64,000 nucleotides of DNA from Glandiceps talaboti (GCF_964340395.1 NC_135570.1:821001-885000); one strand, 5' to 3'; numbered from the stretch's first letter, positions 17,401-30,308 are shown. The notes: generated from the letters alone by a model not told the origin. Translations and numbers: made by a program.

Positions 17401-20400
17401 TGTGTGCCAAATTCAAGTGTACCTGACATGTCCTAAATTGCCATTCCACCAAAATGATCATGTGGCAATATAATAAATTGACAGTGTAAGATTTGAATTG
17501 GTAACCTAATATTATGACCTATATTTATTTTATAATCATTTCATTTCATTTCAGAGTGAATTAATCACCAGTAAAGGATTTCCTTGTGAAAACCATGAAG
17601 TCATAACTGAAGATGGTTATATCTTGTCACTTCAAAGAATCCCATACGGTCGTCATGGAAACTTGCATTTTAAAGGTAATGGTAATGTTAATTGTAAGAC
17701 TGAAACTTAAAATAAACTTTGCCAGAGGATGCAAAAAATGTATTTATTTTAAATCATTCATCAATTACTTTTGATGTCTGTGTGAAGGGTAGAAATGTGG
17801 GGGTGGGGGCTGGGGGTGGGGGTGGTTGCTGGGGTGGGGTTACATTTCATAGCAGCTGAAACTTTGGTATACAATAGAAGTTTATAATAGTAAAATTAGG
17901 GGGTACACTAAATGTCAAAGGTCAGTGTGTCTCAAATAGGATATCTTTACTGTATAGCTATTGCATGATGGGAATCAGTAGAAATGATATATTTATGGTT
18001 GAACAATGAACATGCCAACTAACTACTGTAAGCCTAGATATTTTAACTCCTAGAAAATTTGGCAATTTTACAGTTTTACAGGATCTAGACAGTAATGTTC
18101 CTATAATCATTTGATTGTTATTCTATCACAGGATCTAGACCAGTTGTTTATTTACAACATGGTTTATTGGGGGATGCTACCAACTGGGTCACAAACCTAG
18201 CTACTCAAAGTCTGGCCTTCATTTTAGCCGATGCTGGTTATGATGTATGGATTGGTAGTAACAGAGGTACAACGTACAGTAAAGGACATGTGAATTTATC
18301 TAGTCATGATAAAAAATACTGGAAGTTTAGGTAGGTTAATATTGGTTATAATATGTTAATTAGTACGTTAATATTGGTTATGATATGTTAATTAGTAGGT
18401 TAATATTGGTTATAATATGTTAATTAGTAGGTTAATACTGGTTATGATATGTTAATTAGTAGGTTAATACTGGTTATATGTTAATTAGTAGGTTAATATT
18501 GTTATCTGTTAACCTGCTCTAGCTGCAACTGGGACATTTTTTCAAATAACTAAGACACATTCATTAAAAATTGTCAATTGCATAGAAAAGACATTGTATC
18601 TGTTAATTAGTGGTCAGTATTATCTGTAGGTGATGTAGTGGTAGGTTGTATACTACACAGTATGTCATGTACTAGTGTAATAGTGGTTATGATTTGTCAG
18701 TGAGTAGTTAAATGTAAATACTCACAACTCACAGCCTGGATTCTATTGGATTTGGGCTAGTACTCACAACTCATAGCTGTAAAGATGTTAACAAGGAAGA
18801 TGATGATGATGAAAATATACTTATTCTTTTGTTGACAGTTGGGATGACATTGCCAAATATGACTTACCTGCAGTCATAAACTACGCCCTCAATGTCAGCG
18901 GACAGTCACAACTTTATTACATTGGACATTCTCAGGGAACAACTACAGGCTTTGCAGCATTCTCCAAGAACAAACAACTAGCAAAGAAAATCAAGTTATT
19001 TATCGCACTGGCTCCAGTCACAACTGTTGGATATACTGAAAGCCCTATAAGAATATTAGCTGATACACATATCTATAAAATTCTTGGTGTAAGTTTACTT
19101 ATTGTTACTTGTCTGTGTATACCCTCCTCTCCATTTAGAAGCCCCTCCCTTTTCTGGGTGATATATTAATTATTTATACCAGTACAAGCTTATTTATTTA
19201 AAAAGGAATGGACAAAATAATGGCAGCTCTGAATATTTTGTGTACCTGTAATAAATAACAAATGGCTATAGATTAATTTACAGTAGTATAAATTACTAAT
19301 ATTGACCTAGATAAACAACATGGCAATATTACCAATGGCATTATCTAAGCACAACTGTATTTGACTGTTGCTATGGGCTTGGTCTAGTTGCTAGGTATTT
19401 ATCCAAAGCCATGGGAATGAAGCTATAGGGTTTAATTACCAGATTACAAACCTCAATCATACCTGGTGTCATAAAATGTATTATTTTTTTTGTTTTCAGG
19501 GCATCTTGAATACCCTTGGAGTAGAAGAGATTCTACCACAGAATAAACTGTTTGAGTTTATTGCTAATAGTTTATGTGGTAATGATCACACTGTCATAGT
19601 TTGTGAGAGTATATTATTTCTGATTGATGGCTATGATTGTCATCGTATGAATGCATCAAGAATACCTGTCTATGTAGCTCACACTCCTGCTGGTACATCA
19701 TTGAAAAATATTATCCACTGGGCACAGGTAAGAATATAGTAAGTAAGGCCCCCTTTCCCCTCTGAACACGCAGACAGACAAACTTTGCCCCCTTTCCCCT
19801 CAGAACAGACAAACATTGCCCCTTTCCCCTCCAGACAAACAGATAAGAACCAATATATACACACAAGGTACTAGTAATAGCAGAACTAAACCACTCAGAC
19901 AGACAGACAGACAGACAGACAGACTGACATTATCATATTCAACTGTGCACAGGTGAGAACCATCAAACTATCATTGTAAGGGCACTACCATACACAAACA
20001 CAGAAACATACACATGTACACACATAAAGCATACATAAGGCAACAAGAAGCTGTTGTTAAAGTTTGTACAACCCAGGTTGTTGTCTGAGATCAAAGGTTT
20101 CTACTTACGTGTAAGTTGAGGTACTTGCATGTGCACCAAATGTTTGCTTCTTTTTTTTTTGCCTGTCTGCCATGATCACTCATAGAAACTATATAAGTTT
20201 AATGTCACATTTGAAGATGCGTCTTATTGGTAAAAGCAACTTTCTTTGTCAAACATCACATTTTATTATTGTGTTTAGAAATGGACATACAAGAAAGAAT
20301 AAGCATAACTCTTTTATATCAAAAAGCTAAATGCATTGGAAAAGAAATTTCATTTTTAGTTTATTTATTTTCACCTTTTCTATTTTCCTTTCATGTACAG

Positions 20401-21389
20401 ATGATTACTTCATATAAGTTTCAAATGTATGACTATGGAGTCCTCGGAAATTACTTCCACTATGGCAAGGTAAATAATATATCAATATGCATTTACATAT
20501 TTTACTAGAATTTGACAATAAGTTGGACTATAATTGTTCAGTACAATAGTGTATTTTGAAAAACATCTTTTCAGTGTACTTCTCATCAAAAGTTAATAGC
20601 ATACACAGTGAGATTTTCTATTTTTGATGATTCAGTGAATTTTAGGAGTTTAGGAAATTTTGATGCATTCATGAACTACCTTCACAAACATGTTTGTTGA
20701 CAGCTTTATATACTAGCTGGCTTATGGTTGACATCTTGATGATGATGAAAATTTCAACCCTCATTCTCTGTAATCTAGGGTAGGGTGCCCTCACATGACA
20801 TTTGTTTTCAAAATGGCACAAAATGAGAAACCAAAAGTATCATGCATGAGTATTATACTAATACACAATGTAAAATACTTGACCCAATGTACATGTAATA
20901 CACATTTCTTTTGAAGATTGAAGTGAATGTTACAATTAATTGATTAATATGAAGAACTTGCAATCACTATTTTGCTACCTGGCAACTACAGGTTTACAAC
21001 ATTTTGAGAGAATCACACCCCAAGAAAACGATTAAAAGTGTCTATAACGATAACAAATTTCTCAGTCTCTTTCATGATAGATGTTGTCAAATCGAAATGC
21101 AATATCATATACAATCAATTGATTGTGAACTTACAAGTTACTTTTCCTTATATTCCAGGTCCTTGCTCCGGAATACAATGTGTCTGAAATGGATGTTCCT
21201 GTGGCAGTATTCTGGGGTGAATGGGATATCCTAGCCGACCCTACAGATGTTCTGTTACTTATCCCCAAAATTCGCAATTTGGTTTCTGTGACTAAAATTG
21301 AGAGATTTGATCATTTAGATTTCATTTGGGCAGTGGATGCTGATCAACTTTTGTACAAAGATGTTTTAAAAGTCCTCCAAAATAATTAG
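14409..21389 (+). CDS. LIPA: Acid (lysosomal/gastric-type) lipase
   Basis: Alpha/beta-hydrolase of the acid lipase family, which hydrolyses cholesteryl esters or triacylglycerols in lysosomes or the gut lumen. Seven exons: 14409-14600, 17555-17675, 18132-18330, 18839-19088, 19500-19727, 20401-20469, 21159-21389. All are GT-AG with matching phases, giving 429 residues (human LIPA has 399). A signal peptide occupies about residues 1-21. HGLLG supplies the oxyanion-hole region. The nucleophile is Ser202 in GHSQG, with acid Asp376 (GEWDILADP) and His405 (DHLDFIW); the Asp-His spacing of 29 equals that of human gastric lipase. An unusually long stretch of about 43 residues, with [13 protein letters not shown] and basic and acidic residues, separates the signal peptide from the conserved [10 protein letters not shown] start of the mature domain. 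LIPA, LIPF and related paralogues cannot be told apart here. A poly(A) signal follows at 21558. Confidence 0.93.
15466..15742 (+). mobile_element. tRNA-derived SINE
   Basis: The head carries a Pol III A box (TGGCCAAGTGG, 15474-15484) and a perfect B box (GGTTCGAACCC, 15517-15527). A conserved-looking core follows (GGTTTTCCCCGGGTACTCC then GGTTTCCTCC), then a short 3' segment ending TATAAATAAAGA and a (TTA)n tail. The tail suggests mobilisation by a LINE partner ending in the same repeat. The CTCCGGTTTCCTCC core is, from memory, common in SINEs of marine invertebrates. It lies in lipase intron 1, same orientation as the gene. Confidence 0.88.
16461..16672. repeat. (TTGG)n array with internal duplication
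   Basis: TTGG tetramers are interrupted by two near-identical spacers containing GTTGGTAATTAATGGTTG then TTTGGTTTGTAATGG (about 16518-16555 and 16578-16613). It lies in lipase intron 1. Confidence 0.95.
18331..18495 (+). repeat. 32-bp tandem repeat at lipase exon 3 donor
   Basis: About five units of AGGTTAATATTGGTTATAAT followed by ATGTTAATTAGT, the last shortened. The first unit overlaps the exon 3 donor (TTTAG then GTAGGTTAAT), so each unit carries a donor-like AGTAGGTTAAT sequence just downstream of the real splice site. Confidence 0.9.
19745..19924. repeat. CCCCTTTCCCCTC minisatellite and (AGAC)n
   Basis: Three units of CCCCTTTCCCCTC followed by AGACAGACAAAC-like spacers (19747-19835), then six AGAC tetramers (19899-19924), in lipase intron 5. 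Confidence 0.9.
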
Positions 21390-21557
21390 TTTTATCCCTC
21401 CATTGTCAATATGATGGATAAAAACAGAGTATTGAGTGTTTCTTAATTTTGTCACAAACTAGGGGTGAATGAACCATTCACCTCCAGAATTACTCATTTT
21501 GTAATAGGAGTAAAGAAAAACTTTTGATACGCACATAATTTGTAACATTTACATTAC

Positions 21558-21563
21558 AATAAA
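21558..21563 (+). terminator. Candidate poly(A) signal of the lipase
   Basis: AATAAA lies 169 bases after the lipase stop codon, a normal distance for a 3' UTR. Confidence 0.6.
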
Positions 21564-23533
21564 GTTGAATTTGCAGGTCAAGTTCTTCAAAATACCCACA
21601 TTATCTAGCAATAACAGGAGATTTTTACCTTCAAATATATTTTCCTTTGACAATACACACCAGTAACAATATTCTCCTGGGCACAATGTAGTCAAATCCA
21701 TAAACTCATTTAAAGGGACAAGCCACAAAATAGCAAAATTAAATGGACAAGCCACAAAATAGAGAAATATTCATAAACTGTGTCTGGAGAGGCATTTCAT
21801 GTTACATCACCTATAATTACTTTTGATTTTAGAGAAACTTGAAGTTGATCTTGTGCCTTTATTGGATATCTTTGTATGGGCTATTGCATCATGGGAGTCA
21901 GCAGAAATAATTATTCATGGTTGAACAATGAATATTCATGACTCCTTAGTGCTTATTCCCTTCAGTGTAGAACATCTGCCATGAATATTTATTTTTCAAC
22001 CATGAATACTTATCCTCTTAAATTCAGCTGTTGTGGACTGGATTCTGTCTTCTTTTTAACCTCTATTAATTTATAAGCACCATCGTGGGATATTCCTCAA
22101 ACTGATGAGGAGCCATGAGACTTTGAGAATCAATGTTTTCCAGTGTGACTTGATGAGAAGTTATTTTACACGCAGAAATTGTTTGTATATTGTTCTAATT
22201 TTATATCCTTTTAAGAAGACATTTGATTGCAGATATCCTACCCACCACAACCCTTTCCATGTCACTATTTCAACAATATGTATTTATAATCTACCTCAAT
22301 ATTATCATTTCTATTGTTACAACATATAGCAGATACCAAGAAAGTATTATATTTTGATTATACATATATCTATGTAGAATTTTAATTTGAAAGCTAAATA
22401 AATAAATGCTAACATTGATATAACAATTGACATATTGCCTCTTCTCTCGTAACACAACAGATTAAATTACCACAGAAACATTTTGGGGCAACAAGAAGTA
22501 CAAGTGAGATTTGAAAATATTCACATTCTGCCCAAAATGATTTTCAGACTTTTCAATGCCAAGGTAGTATTAGTCACCATCAAGAGATAGTAGGGCTTCA
22601 TGGATGACTGCCCTCTAGTGGTGAGAGTGGGAAGTGATGTCATGACACATTATAATATACAGATTGAGCTTATGAGGGCAGTCTTTGATGCATATGAATG
22701 GTGGCCTTTGCCCCCCACGACCTGAATGACCCATTACATGTACTTTAATCCAAAGACCAGAAAAAAATATCACCAATGACAAGTGCACATTTGGGTGATA
22801 ATTCCAATGTATAACTGAAACCCAAGATGTTAATAGTTATTTCTAATTTTCATCTTTAGCTAAACTGAACTGACAAACCGACATACACACAGATACTACA
22901 ATTGACCCATCACAAAGCAACAAGTGACCCTTAGTTGGGTCAAAGAAAAGAGACTGGACAGAATCATGTATAATAAAAGTCAATAACATTTTAATTGTTG
23001 ATAATACTACTATACATTCAACTACAATCTGAAAAGTAAACCACTGGCACAAATTTATGTGTCTGGATCAGCCAACATATACAAAGTGCAACAATAATAA
23101 TAATTGGGAAATATTTCAGACATACAAATGCTCCTCTCTCTCAAACTTCCTGTAGCAGCAGCACATGCCTAAGAAACTTGATTGTGCTTACAAAGCTATA
23201 ATGATGTTTATGGAAGAAAAAAAATAAACATGAAATTTTGCTTTGCATAATTAGAAATGCCTGTTTTAAGAAATGACACTACAAAAATAGTCTAATTGAA
23301 AGTGCAGCATTAAAAATATGAATGGGCCACTGCTGCATTGATGAATACAATACACACAATATTTTAAATGTATGGAAATGGAATGGATTGAAATTGGACA
23401 GGATATACATGGCATCTACAGACTACAAGACAAATAGAATGAGGACAGAAAATTCAAAGAAATATTTTTTAAAGAAACATGTTTAAAAAGCTTGTGCCTG
23501 AGGTATGAAAGTCTTGCAGGCAGATATGTTGTT
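21564..23533. other. Intergenic, convergent 3' ends
   Basis: Lies between the convergent lipase and H2A.Z genes, and must include the H2A.Z 3' UTR. Minus-strand ATTAAA hexamers near 22990 and 22743 are possible H2A.Z poly(A) signals. A repeat shared with lipase intron 2 is at 21860-21945, with an inverted fragment at about 21995-22010. GGACAAGCCACAAAATAG is duplicated at about 21717-21734 and 21746-21763. No other gene seen. Confidence 0.5.
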
Positions 23534-25542
23534 TTATGTTGCTTTTTGTGATCCCTTCTTTCCAATCAGACTCTTGTGAATGTGGGGAATGACACCTGGA
23601 AAAAAAGAAGGAATACAAATTAGTGAACATCAAAAATGTCAACGACTTCCATTTATACTACCATCCATTACTCTTTAGTGTCATGCGGTAAAAACAACAC
23701 ATATATTGCCCTAACACAACATCAACTGACAACCCTAAACCTAAGTTAGCAACTTTTTTTTGTTATATTCCTTTTATTATCTGACTAAAATAATGAAAGA
23801 ATGATTCTATCCATATGACTTCACCTTCATGCTTAAGTCTAGTTCCTGGAGGGTATCATTTGAGAAATCATGTTGGCATCCAGAGTACTTCATGCTGAAT
23901 TAGCAAGGCAATTTTACATTTCAACAATGTCGGAGATTGAATACATTGCAATCAATTTTCACAGAAAGGACATATAGCATTCGGGGCTGTTGTGAAACTT
24001 ATTTACATGTGTACATTAATAGTTGTAGCAGACAAACAACACAAGTCTCCCTAGCAAGCTATATCTACACCACAAACTACACAGAACATTCATTATGAAG
24101 ACGAGCAAGTTGTACTTACCACCACCAGCAATGGTTGCCTTAATGAGGGAGTCCAATTCTTCATCACCACGGATGGCCAACTGCAAGTGACGAGGTGTGA
24201 TACGCTTCACTTTTAAATCTTTACTGGCATTTCCTGCTAACTCAAGTACCTGGAAAATAATTCGAAAACTCATCAGTAAATGAACTATTTTTGGAAAGTG
24301 AACACAACTCTTTATTCTGTAACACAGGCTTTGTTATGCAAATACATACTCATGAAATATTAATCAGTTTGACAAATGCAAGTAAAGCTTTATATTCTAA
24401 TTGTACACAACTTGATTATCTATAGTATTGAACACTATAGCAACGAAATGTGGCGCCATAAATTAAAAGAATTGTTGTTGGTTTCTATAAGTTATGTGTA
24501 ATTTACAATGTGCTTGGATTAATACACACTCAACTGTTAATACACCATTTGCAAGGAAGTATCGATTGGAAATTCCTTAAGCTGACCATCAGTTTTTCAA
24601 AGGCAAGAAAGGATTTCAATTCAAATTTCAGATGTCCAACAAAGGACTTGAAAAAATTTGGGTTTGCTTTGAAAAATAAATTGCGCTGACCTCCGAAGCC
24701 ATTTGACAACAATGGATGCAATACAAACTGAACTTCCCGCCAAATAATTATCCAGGCATAAAGGTCAAACGAACGCAAAACAAAAACGCCAACGCCATGG
24801 GTGACAATAGTAGCCAAACTGGTTTCTCATATCACGACAACTAAAACCTGAAAATTCGTTATGTTGCCTTAGATATCCTATGCGTAATTAGACAATGGAA
24901 ATACATTTTGCACAGTGAGGCCCAGTAGGTTATTCGTTTACTCATAGCGGTGACAGATTGTGTACACATATACCTTTCTAATGGGCCTCTTTTTGTACTT
25001 TTTGCGCGGGATCTCACTAGGAAGGAATGAAATATACATTATTATGAGTAAAAACCTACCTCAGCTGTAAGATATTCCAGAATGGCAGCAGAGTAGACTG
25101 CGGCAGTAGCGCCGACACGACCATGGCTTGTTGTTCGATTTTTCAAGTGCCTGTGGATACGACCGACTGGGAACTACCGGTGCAAATATAGATAATATTA
25201 TGTTGTTATGCGAACAGCAAACGTCTAAAGTAAGACGAAACAATGTCAAATCAAAATGGAATAAGCAAATTCGATGAAGTTCTGTCATAATATTACCTGC
25301 AGTCCTGCTCTCGATGAACGAGATACTGCCTTGGCCTTTGCTTTACCAGAATCTTTACCAGCTTTACCGCCTGCCTGTATACAAAACAAAGCGACAAATA
25401 TTCAAAATTATTAATTTAATCCACATAACGTTAATGTTAGGGTTTGTAGGAGATGCAGTAGTAACAATACAGACTGAAAATATTGGTGGATGGCTAGATA
25501 TTAAGGTATATTTTTGAAGATTTTGTTCAGAAAACTTACCAT
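23534..25542 (-). CDS. H2AZ1: Histone variant H2A.Z
   Basis: Replacement histone placed at promoter nucleosomes by SWR1/SRCAP-type remodellers. Five exons on the minus strand: 25542-25540 (the ATG only), 25374-25297, 25173-25060, 24249-24120, 23595-23534. The joined product is 128 residues, the standard H2A.Z length. It contains the H2A.Z tail [20 protein letters not shown], the histone-fold text [21 protein letters not shown], the extended acidic-patch region [18 protein letters not shown], and the diagnostic C terminus [20 protein letters not shown]. The first intron directly follows the initiator ATG. Introns and an expected polyadenylated mRNA fit a replication-independent variant; no histone stem-loop was sought. 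The promoter region is compact (25543-25748). A fold-back copy of exon 1 lies at 26509-26659. Confidence 0.97.
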
Positions 25543-25748
25543 TATGGAGTATCCTACTGACGCTAGTAGACAAATGATGCCCGCCAATATGCTAACGACA
25601 GCTTTATAGAATTTCACGTCACGTGACTAATATGATCCAATTAACGGCAAGTAGCTATTCAAACGAACCAATCCAGGGACAGGTTTACCTAAATTAATGT
25701 TCGGGATATGCCGAACGTTCCCGAGAATTAAATACAAAACAACTATCA
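25543..25748. promoter_or_regulatory. H2A.Z promoter, possibly bidirectional
   Basis: About 200 bp upstream of the H2A.Z ATG contains two CCAAT boxes on the plus strand (GATCCAATTA near 25635, GAACCAATCC near 25668) and an overlapping CRE-like/E-box cluster (TCACGTCACGTGAC, about 25615-25628). There is no clear TATA box. On the other side an ATG-led short exon with a good donor begins at 25749, so the segment may drive both directions. Confidence 0.5.
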
Positions 25749-25783
25749 ATGGCAGCTGGGCAAAGAATTTCATTCACGCTCAA
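25749..25783 (+). other. Possible first coding exon, divergent from H2A.Z
   Basis: ATG followed by codons for AAGQRISFTL, then CTCAA and a strong GTAAGTAG donor. Without splicing, the frame stops after 12 codons. I found no second exon that I could join with confidence within the following 9 kb, so this may equally be a non-coding divergent transcript. No family assigned. Confidence 0.25.
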
Positions 25784-26508
25784 GTAAGTAGTACAAATTT
25801 TCACCTGTTAGCAGTCTGGAATAAATTTTCACACATTTCGACCTAAATGGTGCATCAAGTATTGTTGAAAGTCTGTCGTACAAAAGAATGGTTATTTCCT
25901 CTTTATTTAGTTACTTTTGCGTGTTTTTTTACGTGCCGTGTGATGGTAATTCACTTCTGTACGTCACAGATTACACATATTTTGTACATGCAGCGAGCAG
26001 TGGCCATGAACTTGTTTCATGTTATTCTGGCCACTTTTGTCGTCAAAGTCACATTCATGTCTTCAAATTTCATTTGTAAAGTACAATTTTTCAATCAATT
26101 TGTTATTGTAAACAAAATAATTACCATTTGTTTGTATTCATGTTATTATGAATATGATAGCGGAGATATGGGGTGGGGGTGGGGGATACATATGTCAAGT
26201 CTGGCGCTGAATAAATATGTACGACAAATACGAATTAATATTAGTTGCAATAATTATTTGCAATAGTCAAAGTTTGAATCCCAGTCCTATGTTATTCCAT
26301 TTCCTTTAAATTATTTCCAAACACTACCTCAATGGAGACATTAATGTGATCAGTTCTTATACTGGTATTTTGGTAGATAGGTAATAGGTCAATATACCCT
26401 AGTGGAATCATTCACAAGCTCAAACTCTACAAAGATTCAAAAGCTAATCAAAACTCTACATTCAGCCAGCAACTATAGTGTTCAAATGTCCAGCCAGAAA
26501 TAGGAGTC

Positions 26509-26659
26509 AAAATATTGGTGGATGGCTAGATATTAAGGTATATTTTTGAAGATTTTGTTCAGAAAACTTACCATTATGGAGTATCCACCAATATTTCCAG
26601 TCTGTATTGTTACTACTGCATCTCCTACAAACTCTAACATTAACGTTATGTGGATTAAA
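26509..26659. repeat. Fold-back duplicate of H2A.Z exon 1 region
   Basis: Positions 26509-26586 repeat 25477-25554 directly over 78 bp with no mismatch seen, including the H2A.Z ATG and its intron 1 donor. Positions 26585-26659 are the reverse complement of 25415-25489, with two mismatches. The halves meet at ATCCACCAATATT, which mirrors the ATATTGGTGGAT at the left end. Without the rest of the gene this is a broken copy, not a second H2A.Z. Confidence 0.93.
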
Positions 26660-29600
26660 ATAGGTGTCAAAATTCTATTATACTTTAGCTAAACTGAAAT
26701 GTTTTCAGTTGGCTGCCATATGGCACCTACTTATGATAAAGATGGATCTCACAAAAATTATAAAAATCGGGAAATGACATTGTCCAAATTATGGGGTTAA
26801 AATCATACATGCATTCAAAGAGGCAGGTCAGACCATAGACTCTACACAGGGTCTATGGTCAGACCTAGCATAATGCTTAAAACATCAAGGGTCTCTCATA
26901 CCTGGAGATAAAAGGGGAGATACCTATATGCTCATACTTCAAGAGTTGAATATGGGGTGTCAAAACCATGGTACATTTGTGCATACCCTATGTGAGTAAC
27001 CCCCCAGATGTTTGCCATTCTTTTCAAGATTAAATATTTATCACCGAGATGGAAAATAGCATTCATAATATCATTAGACCTTTATTTGTACATTGGTGAC
27101 AAATTCAATCCTTAGGATATTTGATGACACTTTTCTGGTCCATCTTGAGAGTGTGTGCTGAAAATATAAATGGGAAAAATAAATAAAATGTTATGGTCTT
27201 TTAGGAAAAGTAGCTATGATTTGCTACCTTTGTGTAAAGTGTTAAGCGTGTATGTACTGACATGGTGCTTGTCATTTATATCTCAATATATCATCTCATC
27301 CAATACATACCAACAGCAATAGATATTATGTAAATATTTCCTACTGTACATTTCAAAATAGATGATATTTGATGCAATTAGTCCAAGTATCTAGAATTTT
27401 GACCCATCTAACCCTGTTTCTTTTCCATTGCAATTATACTATAAATGAAAATATACATTAGACTTCGAAAGGACATTGCAGAAATTTCAAGTAATATTTT
27501 CTGAATGATAGGGAATGGTGTGTATGTGCAGATGTAATATATTATTAGAATTATTACACTGGAATCAGGGTTTAATCCTCAGAATAAAATGTAGATGTTA
27601 TTTTGTTCTGCATACATTAGAATACAGTATCACAGCAGTTTATAGTTTTGCCAGTGACTTCTGGTGTTTAGATGAGTTACACTGTTGATGTTAAAATATG
27701 TGTAAAACTTTTATTTGGAAACAAATATGACCATGTCCCTTTAAACATAACCACTTAGCAAAAGGAGATTACAGAAATGTTTAAGTGATATTCCTTCAAT
27801 GACAATTGTATTTATAACCATCTAGTATTTGTGCAAAGCAGTGATATCTGTCAATCTACTACAGTACTAAAGAATATATATTGAGATCATAAAGAACCTA
27901 ATTCAAATTTATATTGTTATTTATGATATATAAATGTACTTCCAACACAAATTTCAAAAGTGAATAAAGGGTTAATCCCAAAACTGGTCACACTTTATCT
28001 TACCAACTTTAATTACAAAATTGTTGCCTGTTTGACATTTAGTCAGTTCGTCGTGCCCTAAAGATACATCTATACTATTGTAATACTGATGTATCATGAT
28101 ACTGAATACATAGAATATCAATTACAAAATTTCATTTCAAATAACATTAATAGTTTACTAACCAGTAGAACCTACATCTAAGACAGTAGGTTTGATACAA
28201 AAACCTCCACGAGTGTTATTATTCTCTGCATATATTTCAAATATCTGCCTAAAATTAGCTTCAGTGCTAATTCATTGAACTGATTTTGTCAGTCAAATTC
28301 AGTGATTTGAGATTGTGTTGGTGTGAAAGAATAGAAAGTGTCTTGACTAGATTCAAAGGTTTGAACAATTATGTTGAAATATGTTTCATTTTCAAAGAAA
28401 AACAAGTGACTTGACTGACATACATGAATTTTATTTTACTGTCCTTTAGGTATGTGAAAAGTGTTAAGCTGTATTTTTATCAACAAAACATCCTATATGA
28501 GATGAGGTATCGGTAGCCTACTGTGTAAACATGAAAAAATAAAAGGTAAGTACCATGCAAATCATATATATTTGAAAACAAAATTCCAAGCTACCATAAT
28601 ATGATTTATTCCACTTAATGTGAACTTACTTATTTTGTCTATCCTGAAATATCCAGTAGTTGTTTCCACTTATAAGTTATATGCTTGGGTAGTGAGTGGT
28701 TAAATAAATGGACTAACACAACTGGACCTTTCAAACTAATTTTTGCCTATCATATTTTTATAGAAGAAATGTTTTTGTACCACACTAAAATCAAATCTGT
28801 AATAATACAAAAAATAAAATACAAGTTTATTTCATAACCTATGATATCATCATGTAACATATTGACTTAGCAAACTTGGCACAACTATCAGTACCCAGTC
28901 TCCATAAAGCACATCTCAATTGATTCAAACTTGGCACAACTATCAGTGTCCAGTCTCTATAAAGCACAACTGATTTGATTCCAAACCATTGTTGACCTGC
29001 CAAAATATATTGATGCTGAACAGTGTATCCCCTAATGAATGATAAGATTTTTTATTGTGGATCGAAATAATAGAAATTAGCTTTTCTTGTGAGTCACACT
29101 ATTAAAGAGATAGGAAATTTGAAATACCAAATCTTGTTGGGTCACAAGAAGTTGCTGTATGTCAGAACACATGTGTCAAATTGCTTAGGGGTCACACCAG
29201 TGCTAAATATGAAAAAATGTTTTCTTGTTAGCATCGTTAGATTCTTTCATCTGTATTAAAAATTGTCCATCATGTTGTGTCAGCACCAAGCTACTAGTTG
29301 GAATTAATTGATATTGATCAACTAGTACACAACACAAGAGAGTGTTTGGGTGAGATTGAAACCTTTTTCTGAGAAAAAACCTTCTAAATTATATGATGAT
29401 AGGGCTTTTGTTGGATATATATACCAAAACTGAGGAACCGTCTTCCCTCAGATCTTCGGTTGATAGAGAAATTCGAAGGCACTTAAAATGTTCATATATA
29501 AGTGGTTGCGTCTCAATTTTTACAAGGTTTTAATGTGTCCTGTATTGTTTTGATGTTGTTGTTTTTAATCAAACTGTTGTGATTTTATGATGTGATGTGC

Positions 29601-30308
29601 TTGGCAGTTTTTGTGCGTTTTTTCTCTGAATCATACTTTTAAATCTTGCAATTTGATATGTACAGACCATTGAGACATGTATTGTGTAATGATCTTTAAA
29701 CAATAAATTATTGTTTCATTATCTTTGAGCACCAAAATACTAATATATTTCAGTGCATTATTGTATTGTCTGATAGTTTTTAATATATTTTGTTGCATCA
29801 TGATGAGCATTGTTATCTTTTTTCAATCAAAGCAAATTTAAATTTGTCATAATACTAATATATACCATGTGATAATTCTCTCCTCATTATTTTAAAGTCT
29901 GACCAAAAATTGAAATAAATGATACTGTTTTAATGTTACAAATAAACATGCTTATTTTATCAAATTTATTAAAACAATATAAAATGACACTTGGCATAAA
30001 CAACTGTCTACTGGATCACTGCATCATTTCATTTATACTGGACAATGTATTATTTAATAATCTTAATGTCAAGTGATGAAGTAGTATATGTGTTTCTGAT
30101 TTAGTAAAACCACTCTGATATCATATACTGCTGAGATTACAACCTAGAAACATCTATATGAAGAATCAGAATAAAATCTCAAGTTTTATTAAGTTTTAAA
30201 AATATTTTGTAAATAATTTACAAAACGTAGGTCTTCATCTATTGGTAAACATATTTGTGTATAAGACTTAAGTACACATGATGGCAAGAGCATACAACAA
30301 ACATCAGT
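26660..30308. other. Gene-free AT-rich stretch
   Basis: No recognisable exon. It contains a two-copy 56-bp tandem duplication (about 28870-28980: CAAACTTGGCACAACTATCAG, CAGTCTC, TATAAAGCACA) and a small inverted pair (GACCATAGAC and GTCTATGGTC, 26832-26862). Confidence 0.5.

Noticed and set aside
25847-26266. 139-residue protein gene upstream of H2A.Z
   Set aside because: No domain and low-complexity codon usage; it lies in the putative first intron of the divergent transcript and overlaps nothing conserved.
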